This document shows positions 55,911 to 63,567 of a stretch of 64,000 nt of DNA, piece by piece. How positions within the stretch are numbered: position 1 is the first letter of the stretch; each line of letters begins with the position of its first letter. Origin of the DNA: Corynebacterium resistens DSM 45100 (GTDB lineage Bacteria > Actinomycetota > Actinomycetes > Mycobacteriales > Mycobacteriaceae); NCBI RefSeq assembly GCF_000177535.2, contig NC_015673.1, forward strand, positions 1,178,001-1,242,000, in the 5' to 3' direction. A program made the position numbers and the translations under genes. The notes beneath the pieces are model-generated. The model was not told the DNA's origin and made no database searches. It worked only from the letters and a program-made list of their open reading frames with translations.

Positions 55911-57281
55911 GTGCAAACAAATGCGACAACGCCACGGCTTCATCCCACTCAAGTGGTCGCCGTAGGTTTCATCGTGCTTATCCTTCTTGGAGCGCTCGTA
56001 TTGATGTTGCCGGCAGCCTCGGAATCCGGCGAGTCGACTGAATTTCTCCCGAGTCTCTTCACGGCTACGAGCGCTGTCTCGCTCACGGGCCTCATTGTCG
56101 TAGATACTGCTACGCACTGGTCGACATTCGGTCAGGTCGTTATCATCTGCCTCATTCAACTCGGTGGCTTTGGTGTCATGAGCCTCACGTCGTTGGCCGC
56201 AATGATGCTCACTGGGCGCCTCAGCCTGAGATCCCAGCTCAATACCCTTGCAGAAGGTCGAGCTCAAGATGCGAGCGGCGTTCGCAAAACCCTTATTATG
56301 ACACTTGCCTTTATGGCGGGCACTGAGATCCTAGTTGCCGGGATACTCGCTCTTCGGTTCGTTTTCGGCTACCACGAACCCCTAGGACGGGCCACCTGGT
56401 ACGGAATTTTCCACGCCATCTCAGCATTCAATAACGCGGGTTTTAGCCTCTTTTCCGATAACCTCATCAGCCTAGCCACAGATGCCGTCGTCATCCTCCC
56501 CATTGCCTTCGCATTGATCGTCGGTGGTCTAGGTTTCCAAGTCCTGCTTGAGATCTTCAAAAAAGCTCAACGGCGTTTCAATAACCCTAAAAACCGTGGC
56601 GATAACATTCGGTTTTCAGTCACCGCCACCGTAACGTTGTGGGGCACGCTGATTCTGCTGGTTTCTGGAGCGGCGTGGTACGCATTCTTCGAATGGAGAA
56701 ACACCCTCGCCAGCCTCGACCCAGCCCACAAGGTGTTGTTGAGCTTTTTCGGCTCCGCCACCGCACGTACTGCAGGATTCAATGCAGTTGATTACAGTCA
56801 ACTCAACCCATCCACGCTGATGGGGACAGACATTCTGATGTTCATCGGTGGCGGCTCTGGCGGTACAGCTGGTGGCATCCGCATCACGACAACAGCCATT
56901 ATTTTGGCAGCCATGATTACTGAGTTCCGTGGGGAGAATAGCGTCATTATTAATCGACGAACCATTAGCCCCTCAACGGTCCGTCGGGCGCTCACCGTCG
57001 TGAGCTTCGGCATGGTTCTCGTCGTTGCTGCTATCGTTGCCATTCGTACGCTCGATCCCCAGTTCACAGCAGATCAGGTGGTACTCGAGACTGTCTCTGC
57101 ATTCTCCACCGTCGGACTGTCCACCGGCATTACCGCCAACCTCAGTGGCGCTTCTCAAGGCATCCTCATCGCCATCATGTATCTTGGCCGCATTGGGCCA
57201 ATCACATTGGTCACGGCGATGGCGCTAAAGAGGTTCAAACGTCGCTTCGAATACCCAGAAGAAAGGCCGTTCATTGGTTAG
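55911..57281 (+). CDS. TrkH/KtrB-type potassium transporter membrane subunit
   Basis: A 456-residue integral membrane protein of the Trk/Ktr K+ uptake family, with four pore repeats. The first filter region is SLFTATSAVSLTGLIVVDT, another FGSATARTAGFNAVD, another GGGSGGTAGGIRITT and the last SAFSTVGLSTGI, each with the key glycine. The protein works with the RCK subunit encoded next (starts overlap by eight bases). The GTG start at 55911 has no strong ribosome site. The length fits KtrB better than E. coli TrkH. Confidence 0.93.
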   Translation: MQTNATTPRLHPTQVVAVGFIVLILLGALVLMLPAASESGESTEFLPSLFTATSAVSLTGLIVVDTATHWSTFGQVVIICLIQLGGFGVMSLTSLAAMMLTGRLSLRSQLNTLAEGRAQDASGVRKTLIMTLAFMAGTEILVAGILALRFVFGYHEPLGRATWYGIFHAISAFNNAGFSLFSDNLISLATDAVVILPIAFALIVGGLGFQVLLEIFKKAQRRFNNPKNRGDNIRFSVTATVTLWGTLILLVSGAAWYAFFEWRNTLASLDPAHKVLLSFFGSATARTAGFNAVDYSQLNPSTLMGTDILMFIGGGSGGTAGGIRITTTAIILAAMITEFRGENSVIINRRTISPSTVRRALTVVSFGMVLVVAAIVAIRTLDPQFTADQVVLETVSAFSTVGLSTGITANLSGASQGILIAIMYLGRIGPITLVTAMALKRFKRRFEYPEERPFIG

Positions 57282-57960
57282 GTTCTTTGGCCCCTCCCCA
57301 CGGAATCGGGCAAAAATCAACATCCCACCCGTTGCAGTCCTCGGATTGGGCCGTTTTGGATCTTCGCTGGCTAAGGAGCTCACCGCCCATGGCGTGGAGG
57401 TGCTCGGCGTTGATGCCGATGCCCGACTTGTCGAACAGTGTAAGGGCGAACTTACCGACGCCGCAGTGGCTGACACCACCGATATGGATGCGCTGCAGCA
57501 ACTGGGAATCGGCGATTTTGACCGAGTTGTCCTCGGCATTGGCTCGTCCCTAGAGTCTTCGATTTTGACTGCCTCTGCCCTGCTGGAACTCGGCGTGCCG
57601 GACGTTTGGGCCAAGGCGGACTCCAAAGCGCACGCGCGCATTTTGAGCCAGATCGGCGTGCACCACGTGGTTCGCCCAGAAAGAGATACTGGCCGGCGGG
57701 TGGCGCACCTGCTTGGTGGGCGCTTCCAGGACTTCGCGGAATTCGACGAAGATTACGGCATGATCAAACTTCACCCACCGGCATTCTTGCAAGACCGGGT
57801 AATCAACAACGAGGAGCTAGCGCGACGAGCTGGAGTACGCGTTGTCCAAGCGCGTATCAACGGTGACTGGCAGCCAGTAGACGATCAAATCCGGCTGCGT
57901 TCCGATGACCTCATCATCGTATCGGGCGATTTAAACAGCCTGGAAAAGTTCGGCTGCTAA
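57274..57960 (+). CDS. TrkA/KtrA-type RCK regulatory subunit
   Basis: A 228-residue cytosolic RCK protein. The N-terminal RCK_N domain has VAVLGLGRFGSSLAKEL and the acidic end of strand 2, GVDADARL, for NAD(H) or ATP/ADP. The C-terminal TrkA_C domain covers about residues 150-225 (INGDWQPVDDQIRLRSDDLIIVSG). It gates the K+ pore encoded just upstream; its TTG start overlaps that gene, ensuring matched synthesis. A hairpin follows, shared with the convergent mgtE gene. Confidence 0.92.
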   Translation: MVRFFGPSPRNRAKINIPPVAVLGLGRFGSSLAKELTAHGVEVLGVDADARLVEQCKGELTDAAVADTTDMDALQQLGIGDFDRVVLGIGSSLESSILTASALLELGVPDVWAKADSKAHARILSQIGVHHVVRPERDTGRRVAHLLGGRFQDFAEFDEDYGMIKLHPPAFLQDRVINNEELARRAGVRVVQARINGDWQPVDDQIRLRSDDLIIVSGDLNSLEKFGC

Positions 57961-57981
57961 TCTGCGGTACCGTCGCCAGTG

Positions 57982-58006
57982 GCAGCTGGGGCCTCTACCC
58001 CGCTGC
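57982..58006. terminator. bidirectional hairpin between the RCK and mgtE genes
   Basis: GCAGC-T-GGGG pairs with CCCC-GCTGC around a CCTCTA loop (9 bp with one bulged T). It overlaps the last codons of mgtE. A short ATTT follows on the plus strand. Confidence 0.5.
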
Positions 58007-59383
58007 TGCAATTTGATCGGCCATGATCGCGCCGGCGATCGTGAAGTAGATGATTAGTCCGGTAGCATCCACCAACGTGGAAACCACAGGAGTGGAAAAC
58101 ACCGCGGGATCCACACCCAGTTTCTTCGCCACCAAGGGCAACATTCCTCCGACGATGCAGGCCCAAGAACAGATGCACACAATCGCTAGCGAAATGGTGG
58201 CAGCAACCTGTGGGTAATACAGCACGGCAATGATTGGGAAAATCACTGCGCCAAGGAACAACCCCAAAAGGAATCCCACACGCACCTCGCGCCAGATAAC
58301 GCGTAGTACGTCGTGTGGCCGTACCTCATCAATGGCGAGGGCACGCACGACAGAACTGGCAGCTTGGGAACCTGCATTACCGCCCGTGCCAATGATCATT
58401 GGCACGAAGATGCTCAAAACCACCACTTTTTCCAGCGTGGATTCGAACACTTCCATCACGTTGATGGTGAGAAAAGCCGCGAAAATCAGAACAATCAGCC
58501 ACACGCCACGTTTGCGCGCCAGAGTAAAAACAGTCGCCGTGAGATAGGGCTCGTTCAGTGGTTCTTGACCACCGGAACGATAGGCATCCTCGGTTTCTTC
58601 GTCTTCGAGGATCTCCATGGCGTCGTCCACAGTAAGAAGACCTAGCAACCGATCTTCGTCATCTACAACCGGTAGGGCTAGCAAGTCGGCTTCCTGCACC
58701 AGGCGCGCCGCGAACTCTTGATCATCGTGCGCATAAACGTGGTGACTCTCAGCCTGCATAACGTCTTGCACAGAAGTGCCCGACGGAGCCGCCACCAGTT
58801 CAGCTAGGTTGACCATACCGAGCAGTTTGCGTGAATTGTCCGTCACAGGAACTGTAGCGAAGGCTTCACCGCGTGTCTGCAGTTTCTTGAGGGCCTCTTC
58901 CCTATTGGCATCCGGCGATAAAACTGTCGCCACCGGCAACATCACACGGCCCGCGGAGCGGGAAGGATAACCCAGCAATGTGGACGTAGCTTTGCGCTCC
59001 TGGGGCGGAAGGTCTCGCAACAGCCGAGAAGCAACCTTGGCAGGCATTTCATCGAGCAGAGCGGCCCGATCATCTGCTTCAATGTTGCTGAACAGCTCGC
59101 CAACGCTTTCATCGCGCAGCGCTTCCAAAAGATCCGCTTGGTGTGGTGGATCAAGGTACTCGAAAACGCTGAGCGCACGTTCTTTGTTGAGTAAACGGAA
59201 GGCTACAGCCTGCAATTCGGGTGACAGCCGCCCCAGCTCAGAGGCGATATCCACGCTATTTTGCTCTTCCAGCCAGAGCTGTGCAGAACTCAGGTCTCGC
59301 TCCCGATGCGAAGCGAGCAAGCGAGGAATTTCGTGGTTTTCCGGTAGTTCGCGGGAGGCTTGCTCTAGTCGCCTAGCCGTCAC
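57995..59383 (-). CDS. mgtE: MgtE-type magnesium transporter
   Basis: A 462-residue Mg2+ channel of the MgtE family. The N-terminal domain (about 1-125, superhelical; LLNKERALSVFEYLDPPHQADLLEAL) is followed by two CBS domains (130-260) and five membrane helices (about 290-460) with the pore motif PMIIGTGGNAGSQAASSVVRALA. The cytosolic part senses Mg2+ and closes the channel. I chose GTG 59383, three bases past the stop of a 58-residue membrane protein; the open frame further upstream runs through that gene. It is probably co-transcribed with the small gene and yceI. Confidence 0.93.
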   Translation of the reverse strand: MTARRLEQASRELPENHEIPRLLASHRERDLSSAQLWLEEQNSVDIASELGRLSPELQAVAFRLLNKERALSVFEYLDPPHQADLLEALRDESVGELFSNIEADDRAALLDEMPAKVASRLLRDLPPQERKATSTLLGYPSRSAGRVMLPVATVLSPDANREEALKKLQTRGEAFATVPVTDNSRKLLGMVNLAELVAAPSGTSVQDVMQAESHHVYAHDDQEFAARLVQEADLLALPVVDDEDRLLGLLTVDDAMEILEDEETEDAYRSGGQEPLNEPYLTATVFTLARKRGVWLIVLIFAAFLTINVMEVFESTLEKVVVLSIFVPMIIGTGGNAGSQAASSVVRALAIDEVRPHDVLRVIWREVRVGFLLGLFLGAVIFPIIAVLYYPQVAATISLAIVCICSWACIVGGMLPLVAKKLGVDPAVFSTPVVSTLVDATGLIIYFTIAGAIMADQIAAAG

Positions 59384-59385
59384 AA

Positions 59386-59562
59386 CTACTGCCTTGCCTT
59401 GTAGATCTGCCACAGCGTCAGCAACAAGAAGACGAGGCAAACTGAAGCGAAAACCCAGCCCAGTGAGTTTCCGCCGAGGCCGACGAACACCATGTAGGCA
59501 CCAAAGCCAAGTAGCACGACAGCCCGCATGATGCGGGAGAGATTCATCATCTCGGGGGACAT
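59386..59562 (-). CDS. 58-residue two-helix membrane protein beside mgtE
   Basis: A frame of 58 codons starts at ATG 59562 with an excellent GGAGG five bases upstream and ends at TAG 59388-59386, two bases before the mgtE GTG. It begins 12 bases after the yceI stop. The product (MSPEMMNLSRIM...) is mostly two membrane helices (AVVLLGFGAYMVFVGLGG and SLGWVFASVCLVFLLLTLW) with a basic end QIYKARQ. Position, ribosome site and composition make it a convincing real gene. A role as a small regulator or partner of MgtE is an inference from position only. Confidence 0.75.
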   Translation of the reverse strand: MSPEMMNLSRIMRAVVLLGFGAYMVFVGLGGNSLGWVFASVCLVFLLLTLWQIYKARQ

Positions 59563-59574
59563 TTGGGCCTCCAG

Positions 59575-60273
59575 TTACTTGCGCTGTTCGTATACGAGCA
59601 GCAGGTCGATAGTGCCTTCTTCCGCGATCTTTGCGGCCACGAAGTCTGGTGATTCCAAACCAAAATCACTGCGGCGTACCGGAACGTTGCCGGATACCAC
59701 TATGTTTTCACCAGTGCGCAGCACCTTGAGTGTAACGGGAATTTCCTTGGTCACACCGTGGAGCTTCAAATCCCCCACGGCCTTGATCTCTGCCGGCTTA
59801 CCATCGCCTGGAACCTGGCTGATATCGACTGGCTTCGTCAACGTGAAACTAGCATCGGGGTAAGCATCAGTTTCGAGGATGTTGCGCCGCACGTTGATAT
59901 CGCGCTTTTCTACGTCACTGGAGATCGCCGCGACTTTTACGCTCACAATGGCTTCTTGCAGTTTTCCATCAGCAACTCGCATCTGGCCCGTCACATTGTC
60001 ACCGTCAGTATTGTCTGCGCGGCCAGATGTCGTTTTACGCTGTCCTGGCAGGATCTCGTTGAACGTATATCCCGCTTGGGTTCTATTGGCCCCAGCGCCC
60101 TTGGTTATCTGCCAAGAACCGTCAGCCCCCACGGTTGCAGCAGGCCCACCCTCATCGAGGTTCGCCGTTTGTAATCCCCTATTTGACAGCAGGTTGTAAG
60201 CCACGGGTCCCAAAGACATTAACCCCAGGACAATGACAGCTATGAGACCCAGTGTGATAATTCCCTTGCGCAT
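59575..60273 (-). CDS. YceI-family lipid-binding protein with membrane anchor
   Basis: A 232-residue protein with an N-terminal membrane segment (GIITLGLIAVIVLGLMSLG) and an extracytoplasmic YceI beta-barrel: GSWQITKGAGANRTQAGYTF, KRDINVRRNILETDAYPDASF, VGDLKLHGVTKEIPVTL and RRSDFGLESPDFV. YceI proteins bind isoprenoid-type lipids, such as quinone precursors, in a hydrophobic pocket. I chose ATG 60273; a TTG directly after the upstream stop is less likely. It is in line with a zinc-finger gene upstream and the 58-residue membrane protein downstream. Confidence 0.88.
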   Translation of the reverse strand: MRKGIITLGLIAVIVLGLMSLGPVAYNLLSNRGLQTANLDEGGPAATVGADGSWQITKGAGANRTQAGYTFNEILPGQRKTTSGRADNTDGDNVTGQMRVADGKLQEAIVSVKVAAISSDVEKRDINVRRNILETDAYPDASFTLTKPVDISQVPGDGKPAEIKAVGDLKLHGVTKEIPVTLKVLRTGENIVVSGNVPVRRSDFGLESPDFVAAKIAEEGTIDLLLVYEQRK

Positions 60274-60309
60274 GCTGTCTAGCCTATCCCCCTGTTCTCG
60301 GGGCACCAA

Positions 60310-60696
60310 CTAAAGCTCACTGGGGCCTAGCGCACGGATTTTCTCAATGCGCCGCGCAATATCCAACGCTTCATTAGCAAGATGACGAATCTCCTCATGA
60401 TCTGCGCCGTCGTCTACTGCAGTGCGGATATCTTCCACCCCGCACCGTAGTTGAAACACGAGGTCTTTTAGGTTTGACGCCGCCTTGGGCCCCAGTGTGA
60501 TCGAACCCTGTGGGGTTGGGGCGCTGTCTGATTTTGTGGGTTGTATCTTCCCCGAACGGTGTTCATAGGCCCGCTGGCGACAAGCCTGTGAACAGTATTG
60601 CTTTCGCCGTCCCCTCCCCTGCTGAAACTGCATGGCCTTCCCACACCACTTGCAGTGGTGTGGGTTCTTGCCTGCGGGCACGGTTTTGGCGGTCAT
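60310..60696 (-). CDS. small zinc-finger (FCS-type) protein
   Basis: A 128-residue hydrophilic protein. The N-terminal part has a treble-clef-like Cys4 set, HHCKWCGKAM then YCSQACRQRAYEHR, with basic residues between, as in FCS/MYM-type zinc fingers that bind nucleic acid or protein. The C-terminal half is a helical segment (LVFQLRCGVEDIRTAVDDGA). No function is known to me. It is divergent from rbpA across 110 bases, so its start is next to the SigH-type promoter. Confidence 0.75.
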   Translation of the reverse strand: MTAKTVPAGKNPHHCKWCGKAMQFQQGRGRRKQYCSQACRQRAYEHRSGKIQPTKSDSAPTPQGSITLGPKAASNLKDLVFQLRCGVEDIRTAVDDGADHEEIRHLANEALDIARRIEKIRALGPSEL

Positions 60697-60697
60697 G

Positions 60698-60723
60698 GGA
60701 ACAAATTTTATCTCTCATCCGTT
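60698..60723 (+). promoter_or_regulatory. SigH-type promoter of rbpA
   Basis: GGAAC at 60698-60702 and GTT at 60721-60723 are separated by exactly 18 bases, matching the GGAA(T/C)-N18-GTT consensus of SigH/SigR sigma factors (oxidative and heat stress) in actinobacteria. It lies 84 bases before the rbpA ATG. In Streptomyces rbpA is a known SigR target, which supports this reading. Confidence 0.7.
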
Positions 60724-60806
60724 AAGCTCTATAGGTCGCATTGCACAAGTTGTGTGCGTATGCGTGCAGAGAGTTACCCAAACTAATCATGGAGTGAGGT
60801 TTCACG

Positions 60807-61178
60807 ATGGCAGATCGGGTCCTGCGGGGCAGCCGTATGGGAGCAGTGTCGTACGAGACGGATCGTGATCACGATCTTGCACCTCGTCGCATTGCTCGGT
60901 ACCAGACCGAAAACGGAGAGGTCTACGAAGTCCCATTCGCCGATGACGCCGAGATTCCTCAAGAATGGCAGTGCAAGAATGGCATGATTGGCACCTTGAC
61001 GGAAGGTGAGGGCCAGGAAGCCAAGCCGGTGAAGCCCCCACGTACTCACTGGGACATGCTGTGTGAGCGCCGTAGCATGGAGGAACTGGATGTGCTGCTG
61101 GAAGAGCGTATCGAGCTGTTGCGTAAGCGTCGTCGCCAGGCTGTCAAGCTTATGAAGGAACAAGAAGCACAGCGCTAG
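60807..61178 (+). CDS. rbpA: RbpA, RNA polymerase-binding protein
   Basis: RbpA is an actinobacterial transcription factor that binds the group 1/2 sigma factor and RNA polymerase, stabilises the open complex and affects rifampicin sensitivity. The 123-residue protein has the N-terminal tail with GSRMGAVSYETDRD, the core barrel (RYQTENGEVYEVPFADDAEIP, WQCKNG), the basic linker and the sigma-interacting C-terminal helices (THWDMLCERRSMEELDVLLEE). Only one Cys pair position is visible, so zinc binding is not expected. A SigH-type promoter lies upstream, and an IS element now splits its terminator. Confidence 0.96.
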   Translation: MADRVLRGSRMGAVSYETDRDHDLAPRRIARYQTENGEVYEVPFADDAEIPQEWQCKNGMIGTLTEGEGQEAKPVKPPRTHWDMLCERRSMEELDVLLEERIELLRKRRRQAVKLMKEQEAQR

Positions 61179-61230
61179 TTCCAACGCGCACCGCATGTAT
61201 TGGTGCCAAATGCGCTGATGGAGAACAGGA

Positions 61231-61253
61231 TAAAGCCCGTGCCCCAGGAAAAT
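61231..61253. terminator. left arm of the IS-split rbpA/ppm terminator
   Basis: TAAAGCCCGTGCC at 61231-61243 is the exact reverse complement of GGCACGGGCTTTA at 62703-62715 on the far side of the insertion sequence. Joined together without the IS the two would form a 13-bp GC-rich hairpin between the convergent rbpA and ppm genes. Confidence 0.75.
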
Positions 61254-61286
61254 TGAACTGGCCCCGAAAGTTGGACTGGTTTAATT

Positions 61287-62180
61287 CTAGGCGGTTAGGG
61301 CTTCAAGGGTCTGATTCCGATATTGCATCGGGGTCAGGCCCTTGAGTCGTTGTTGGACGCGTTCGGTGTTGTACCACCCGATGTACTCGTCGATCGCTTG
61401 GTTGAACTCTGCGACCGTGTCGAAGACTTCACCGTGGTACATCTCGGTTTTCAAGTGCCCGAAGAAGTTCTCCATGACCGCGTTGTCGTAACAGTTGGCT
61501 TTACGCGACATCGACTGAACACCACCGTTGTCACCGATCAGATCACGCCACGAGGCATGCTGGTACTGGAAACCTTGGTCAGTGTGCATCATCCACCCGG
61601 GTTCAGGCGCACTCGCCGCGATCGCCTTGGACAAAGAATCGGTGGTCAACGCTGTCGACGGTGATGTAGCCACGGTGTGGGCGACGATTGAGCGGTCGAA
61701 CAGGTCCATCACCGGCGACAAATACACTTTGCGGCCTTGGACCCTGAACTCGGTGACGTCGCTGACAAAGACGGTGTTTGGCTGATCCGGGCTGAACGTT
61801 GCGGTCAAGTTTGTTGTCAGCGATGTGGCTGATCGTCCCGGTGTAGGAAACATAAGGTCTACGTTGGCGAATCTTGGCTCGCAGACCCATCTCACGCATG
61901 AGTTTGTAGACGAGTTTGTGGTTGACCACCCAGCCTTGGTTACGCAGGTCAAGTAGCACTCGTCGATAGCCGTAGCGATGCTTGTTACGTTCAAAACTTG
62001 CCCGGATCGCGTCTTTGAGCTCGGCGTGCTTATCTGGCTGGCCGAGGCGTTTCTGGTGGTAGAAGAACGTCGACCGTGGGATACCTGCTGCCTCTAGGAG
62101 GTACTCCAAGCGGTGGTGCGTCTTGAGGATGACAATCGCCTGGACTTTTAGGCGCGTCCCTGATTCCTCAAGTCCCGCAA
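61287..62180 (-). pseudogene. IS3 orfB transposase, frameshifted
   Basis: The catalytic rve/DDE integrase part is split over two frames. The N-terminal half (PRSTFFYHQKRLGQPDKHAE, HRYGYRRV) runs in one frame to about 61800, where the homologous reading shifts to the frame ending at 61287. One extra base in AACGTT at 61795-61800 explains it: removing it gives LDRNFSPDQPNTVFVSDVTE. The DDE residues (VSDVTEF, HTDQGFQ, MENFFGHLK) survive downstream, so the loss is recent. The end is QYRNQTLEALTA. Confidence 0.85.
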
Positions 62181-62630
62181 TTTTTTTAGATAAGCGTTTT
62201 CCGCTTCCAATCGCGCGATCCGGCGCCGCAGCTTCTCCTCTTCGGTCAGCGGCTTTGGCACAGCCGAGCCTTTGGGTCTGCCCTTCGGCTTCGGTTTTAA
62301 CGCCTCATCGCCACCGTTACGCCATTGCCGCGACCAATAGCTGACCAGCTGATCTGACGACAGGCCAAACTCACGCGCAAGATCCATCTTTGTCTCGCCG
62401 GCAAGATAGCGTTGGACAACTTCCTTCTTGACCTCGAACGAGTACTGCTGCTTAATCGGTTTCTCCACAAGACATAGCCTGCCATGCAGCTTAAACCGAC
62501 GACAGAGCATACGGGCGGCATACTTGGAGACACCAAGGGCATTGGCAGCGGCTGTATAACCCATGCCTTGCTCAAATAGTTCAACCAACTGCTCGCGCTG
62601 ATGCTCACTTAGCGAACTTCGTGCTCTCAA
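62148..62630 (-). CDS. IS3-family transposase orfA (InsE/HTH)
   Basis: A 160-residue DNA-binding subunit with two helix-turn-helix regions (YTAAANALGVSKYAARMLCR and KMDLAREFGLSSDQLVSYW) and a C-terminal leucine-zipper-like segment (LRRRIARLEAENAYLKKL), as in the IS150/IS3 groups. The A7 slippery run falls in the YLKKL codons; a -1 shift there opens directly into orfB. OrfA is intact, but the element probably cannot move without a working OrfAB in trans. Confidence 0.9.
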   Translation of the reverse strand: MRARSSLSEHQREQLVELFEQGMGYTAAANALGVSKYAARMLCRRFKLHGRLCLVEKPIKQQYSFEVKKEVVQRYLAGETKMDLAREFGLSSDQLVSYWSRQWRNGGDEALKPKPKGRPKGSAVPKPLTEEEKLRRRIARLEAENAYLKKLRDLRNQGRA

Positions 62631-62692
62631 TGAAAACTACTCCCCACTAGTCGGTAACTGATTTCTCAGTCCAACTAATGGGGAGCAGTTCA

Positions 62693-62715
62693 AATACCGG
62701 GAGGCACGGGCTTTA
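62693..62715. terminator. right arm of the IS-split rbpA/ppm terminator
   Basis: This is the partner of 61231-61253: GGCACGGGCTTTA at 62703-62715, adjacent to the second AAT copy. Each arm alone cannot form the hairpin, so transcripts of rbpA and ppm now reach the IS. Confidence 0.75.
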
Positions 62716-62741
62716 AGTTTGCTAGCGGTCGCGGATGAACC

Positions 62742-63536
62742 TTAGTTGAACATATTCCGCACGCTGCCGGAGCCGATGCGCCAGAACTCGGTAGAGAAGT
62801 TTTTGATCTGATCAGCGCGATGTGCCAGACCCCACTTAGTGACTTGCACCAGTGCCTCGCCCACGATATTGCCACTCATCTTGGAGTCACCGATCTCGCG
62901 CTCGGTGAAGGTGATGGGCACCTCGCGAACGTCGAATCCAGCTTCGACGGCGCGCCATGCCAAGTCCACCTGGAAAACGTAGCCTGCGGAGTCCACGGCG
63001 TCGAGATCAATGGCTTCCAGAACCTCGCGACGGTAAGCCCGGTATCCACCCGTGATATCGGACAAGCCGGCTCCCAGCGCGACGGAGGCGTAGATATTGC
63101 CTGCACGAGATAGGATCTGGCGGCTAGCGGGCCAGTTCACCGTCTTGCCACCCTTGATGTAACGGGATCCCAGCACCAGTTCAGCGCCAGCGTCGATGCG
63201 ATCAAGCAGCAGGTGCAGCAGTTCGGGAGCGTGAGAACCATCGGCATCCATCTCACACAGCACCTCGAAGCCATTTTCGAGGCCCCAGCGGAATCCGGCG
63301 ATGTAGGCGCCACCCAAGCCGCCCTTGCCTTCGCGGTGGAGGACATGAATGCGGGAATCCTTGGCAGCCATCTCATCGGCGATCTCACCGGTGCCATCTG
63401 GGCTAGCATCATCCACGACGAGGACATCCACGCGTTCTGGCTCGGCCTTGAATAGGCGGTCAACGATTAGTGGCAAGTTCTCCCGCTCATTAAACGTCGG
63501 AATGATGACCAGCGTTTTGTCGCTGAGCTTGGCCAT
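62742..63536 (-). CDS. ppm: polyprenol monophosphomannose synthase
   Basis: A GT2 glycosyltransferase that moves mannose from GDP-mannose to polyprenyl phosphate; the product feeds lipoarabinomannan and protein mannosylation outside the membrane. The 264-residue protein has [34 protein letters not shown], the DXD motif in [12 protein letters not shown], and [11 protein letters not shown]; no membrane segment is obvious. I chose ATG 63536 (MAKLSDK). In mycobacteria this domain is fused to Lnt; here lnt is a separate gene just upstream, as in C. glutamicum. Confidence 0.94.
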   Translation of the reverse strand: MAKLSDKTLVIIPTFNERENLPLIVDRLFKAEPERVDVLVVDDASPDGTGEIADEMAAKDSRIHVLHREGKGGLGGAYIAGFRWGLENGFEVLCEMDADGSHAPELLHLLLDRIDAGAELVLGSRYIKGGKTVNWPASRQILSRAGNIYASVALGAGLSDITGGYRAYRREVLEAIDLDAVDSAGYVFQVDLAWRAVEAGFDVREVPITFTEREIGDSKMSGNIVGEALVQVTKWGLAHRADQIKNFSTEFWRIGSGSVRNMFN

Positions 63537-63567
63537 AGTGTGGAAACCTCTCTTGGTGGTAGTGGTC

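Larger units (their letters stand above)
61254..62692 (-). mobile_element. IS3-family insertion sequence, 1.44 kb
   Basis: The element is bounded by imperfect 25/26-bp inverted repeats beginning TGAACTG and ending in AGTTGGACTG, with the IS3-type TG...CA ends. It is flanked by a 3-bp AAT duplication (61251-61253 and 62693-62695). It encodes an IS3-type orfA and a frameshifted orfB on the minus strand. Its A7 run (62181-62187 read on the minus strand) is placed for -1 programmed frameshifting. It sits in the loop of a former terminator. Confidence 0.9.

Noticed and set aside
59384..59440. Longer MgtE start inside the small membrane protein gene
   Set aside because: The extra residues are an out-of-frame reading of the 58-residue gene; GTG 59383 gives the normal MgtE length.
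61231..62715. Outer inverted repeats as the true IS ends
   Set aside because: The IS3-type TG...CA termini and the AAT target duplication lie 23 bases further in; the outer repeats are better read as the two arms of the target hairpin.
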